Assembly (NCBI RefSeq): GCF_009193295.2
Contig: NZ_CP059973.1
Location: forward strand, 1,364,001-1,428,000
Source: Bacteroides luhongzhouii
GTDB taxonomy: Bacteria > Bacteroidota > Bacteroidia > Bacteroidales > Bacteroidaceae
DNA: 64,000 nt
Direction: 5' to 3'
The notes beneath the pieces were generated by a model. That model had not been told where the DNA came from and ran no database searches. It saw only the letters and a list, made by a program, of their open reading frames with translations. The position numbers and the translations under genes are program-made. Positions 62,646 through 64,000 of the stretch are shown here, one piece after another (positions within the stretch are counted from its first letter, which is position 1; each line of letters begins with the position of its first letter).

Positions 62646-62702
62646 ATGTGAGTCCAATGAATTTTCAGAGTAATATAACGTGAAAAATCATTGAACTCAC
62701 AT
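62646..62702 (-). promoter_or_regulatory. intercistronic hairpin between lipoprotein and sulfatase genes
   Basis: Arms ATGTGAGTCCAATGA and TCATTGAACTCACAT pair over 15 bases with one G-U pair, around a 27-base AT-rich loop that can extend the stem (TTTTC/GAAAA). No T-tract follows on the minus strand. It is therefore more likely an mRNA-stability or processing hairpin than a simple terminator. Confidence 0.65.
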
Positions 62703-62709
62703 TTGTGGT

Positions 62710-64000
62710 TTATTCTTGTACTATAACATTTATAGGACAGGTGAATCCATTCTCAAATTTGGGGGTTGCCGTGCCTGAGTTAGGCAGTGAATCGAATATG
62801 AAAGTGAATGTTCCCGCTTTATTTAATAAGGTACTTGCATCCGCATTGAAATCGACATACGATATGAAGTACTTTTCATTTAATTTTGGATCTTCAAAGA
62901 AATGAACGGTCTCATTACTTTTCTTGTTGGCTGTTCCAGCTCCAATTTTGGATTTGTTACCGGCTACTTTTACAACATCTGGTGTGTAGAATCCTCTAAA
63001 CCAGTTGTTCTTACTGTCATCATGCGCTTTGAAGTTATAGCCTGTTGGTGCTGTAGCCCCTTCTGACTTGTATGTTGCAAACCAAATGCGCAAAGCAATA
63101 TTACCTCCAAGTGCCTCTCCTTTGGTTAGAATTTTCGTTTGCTGGTTACTTTTGTATACCAATTCTCCTCGTACTGCTTTTACGGGATTACTTTCTGTAG
63201 GTTCCCAATCTTCATTGAAGGTCGGTATGTCAGTATCAGTAGTAAGGTTTGGATTGACAACAAATCCGGACACCGGATTTTCAGTAATTGTAAATTCAAA
63301 AGGCACCCATCCTGTTTCTCCTGTGACAGGATGTTTGGGAAAATACTGCACGATGTCATTACCGGCATCTGTATTTGCATACTTGATGTATATCTTATAG
63401 TTACCAGGCTTTTCGATATAAGACTTGGGCGTTGAAGCACTGATAGTCCAAGATGCGGATGACATGGGACGTGTGCGGTTTCCGCCATAGAGTATATCAG
63501 ATGTGTTTTCGTCCCACATGCCTACAGAAATTGGTTTTGAGTTTGTCCCATGAAAGAATATGTCATTTTCTCCCCAAACGTGGCTTAGAGTGCCGTCTTT
63601 TAATGTAAAAGCTTCGGGGTATTGTTCGATGTTTTCTTGGGTGGGAGTAAATAAGGTAAGTGCTTTTACGCCATTTTCTTCGGTAAAACTGGGGCGAATG
63701 GCATTATTGGCAATCATAATGGAATTGTAACGTAGGTTAGCAACACAGTTGTATGTAAGTCCTGCAGTTTTGATTTCTGTGGAGGGACTGGACATTCGCG
63801 CATACCAAAATATTTGTTCGTTTTGTGCTCCGGGCACTGGAGCAGATTGATTTACCCAGTTAATTTCTCCACCGAGAAGAACAAAAGGTTTCTCACTGGT
63901 AGGAATGAGTTCACGTGCAGGACGTTGAGTGCCCTCAGCCCAAATTGGAATTGTTTTAGTGACAGTAGTGCCAATTTTTTCTCCATCTTCAAAAATATCA
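62710..64000 (-). CDS. putative surface glycan-binding lipoprotein (5' end beyond the window)
   Basis: The frame is open from the right edge to the stop at 62710, about 430 residues, with no start codon required inside the window; the GTG at 63837 is internal. It is rich in Thr, Asn and Tyr and looks all-beta, with ITENPVSGFVV and KAGTFTFIFDSLP strands and no catalytic motif seen. I do not recognise a named domain. Its place directly upstream of sulfatases and mannanases is where Bacteroides PULs encode surface glycan-binding proteins, usually after susCD, so that role is inferred. Confidence 0.6.
   Translation of the reverse strand, partial: DIFEDGEKIGTTVTKTIPIWAEGTQRPARELIPTSEKPFVLLGGEINWVNQSAPVPGAQNEQIFWYARMSSPSTEIKTAGLTYNCVANLRYNSIMIANNAIRPSFTEENGVKALTLFTPTQENIEQYPEAFTLKDGTLSHVWGENDIFFHGTNSKPISVGMWDENTSDILYGGNRTRPMSSASWTISASTPKSYIEKPGNYKIYIKYANTDAGNDIVQYFPKHPVTGETGWVPFEFTITENPVSGFVVNPNLTTDTDIPTFNEDWEPTESNPVKAVRGELVYKSNQQTKILTKGEALGGNIALRIWFATYKSEGATAPTGYNFKAHDDSKNNWFRGFYTPDVVKVAGNKSKIGAGTANKKSNETVHFFEDPKLNEKYFISYVDFNADASTLLNKAGTFTFIFDSLPNSGTATPKFENGFTCPINVIVQE

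Noticed and set aside
62710..63837. complete gene starting with GTG at 63837
   Set aside because: The frame stays open upstream to the window edge and there is no signal peptide at the GTG, so this is an internal codon of a longer gene.

Overview
The window is chromosomal DNA of a Bacteroides species (Bacteroidota). This is supported by SusC/SusD pairs with ECF sigma/FecR regulators, Bacteroides-type promoters (TTTG, 19-21 bases, TAnnTTTG), S46 and S9 dipeptidyl peptidases, GH76/GH125 mannanases with S-type sulfatases, and an HU-like/VapE-DUF3874 gene pair typical of the genus. The close relatives of B. thetaiotaomicron, B. ovatus and B. xylanisolvens fit best; the species cannot be fixed from sequence alone. 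No rRNA, tRNA, CRISPR array or complete insertion sequence was seen.

Layout. 1-8.8 kb is housekeeping. It holds the start of polA, a polyprenyl diphosphate synthase, a DUF1266-like gene behind a strong leader hairpin, and a leftward cluster mnmG-apt-uvrC-dtd-mazG-deoC. A near-perfect parS sequence lies between mnmG and apt. 8.8-11.4 kb is accessory: an orphan promoter/terminator unit with a 20-residue ORF, a 37-residue remnant of an HU-like gene, degenerate 22-bp iteron-like repeats, and a VapE/DUF3874 primase-helicase-like gene.

11.7-26.9 kb and 27.0-41.5 kb are two paralogous operons in tandem. Each has the order ECF sigma, FecR anti-sigma, STN-containing SusC, SusD, DUF4843 lipoprotein and PKD-like lipoprotein, then different hydrolases. 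The first carries two S9 serine peptidases and a lipocalin-like protein. The second carries a zinc metalloprotease (HEVGHTLSLMH) and a paralog that has lost every zinc ligand and the catalytic Glu. Both end in the same repeated terminator. Their cargo is peptidases with no glycosidase, so I read them as peptide- or protein-acquisition loci in which the importer/sensor core was duplicated and the hydrolase module replaced.

41.5-56.3 kb returns to core genes: ybeY, a SpmA/SpmB-like carrier, ruvB, an exported esterase, a polysaccharide flippase, a DUF389 protein, a DPP7-type S46 peptidase, a GH78 rhamnosidase, a DEAD-box helicase and an exported tyrosine phosphatase. 56.4-64 kb is the distal part of a leftward polysaccharide utilisation locus: a surface lipoprotein cut by the window edge, a sulfatase, a sulfatase with a deleted core, a second near-duplicate sulfatase, GH76 and GH125. 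This suggests a sulfated alpha-1,6-mannan or mannoprotein substrate.
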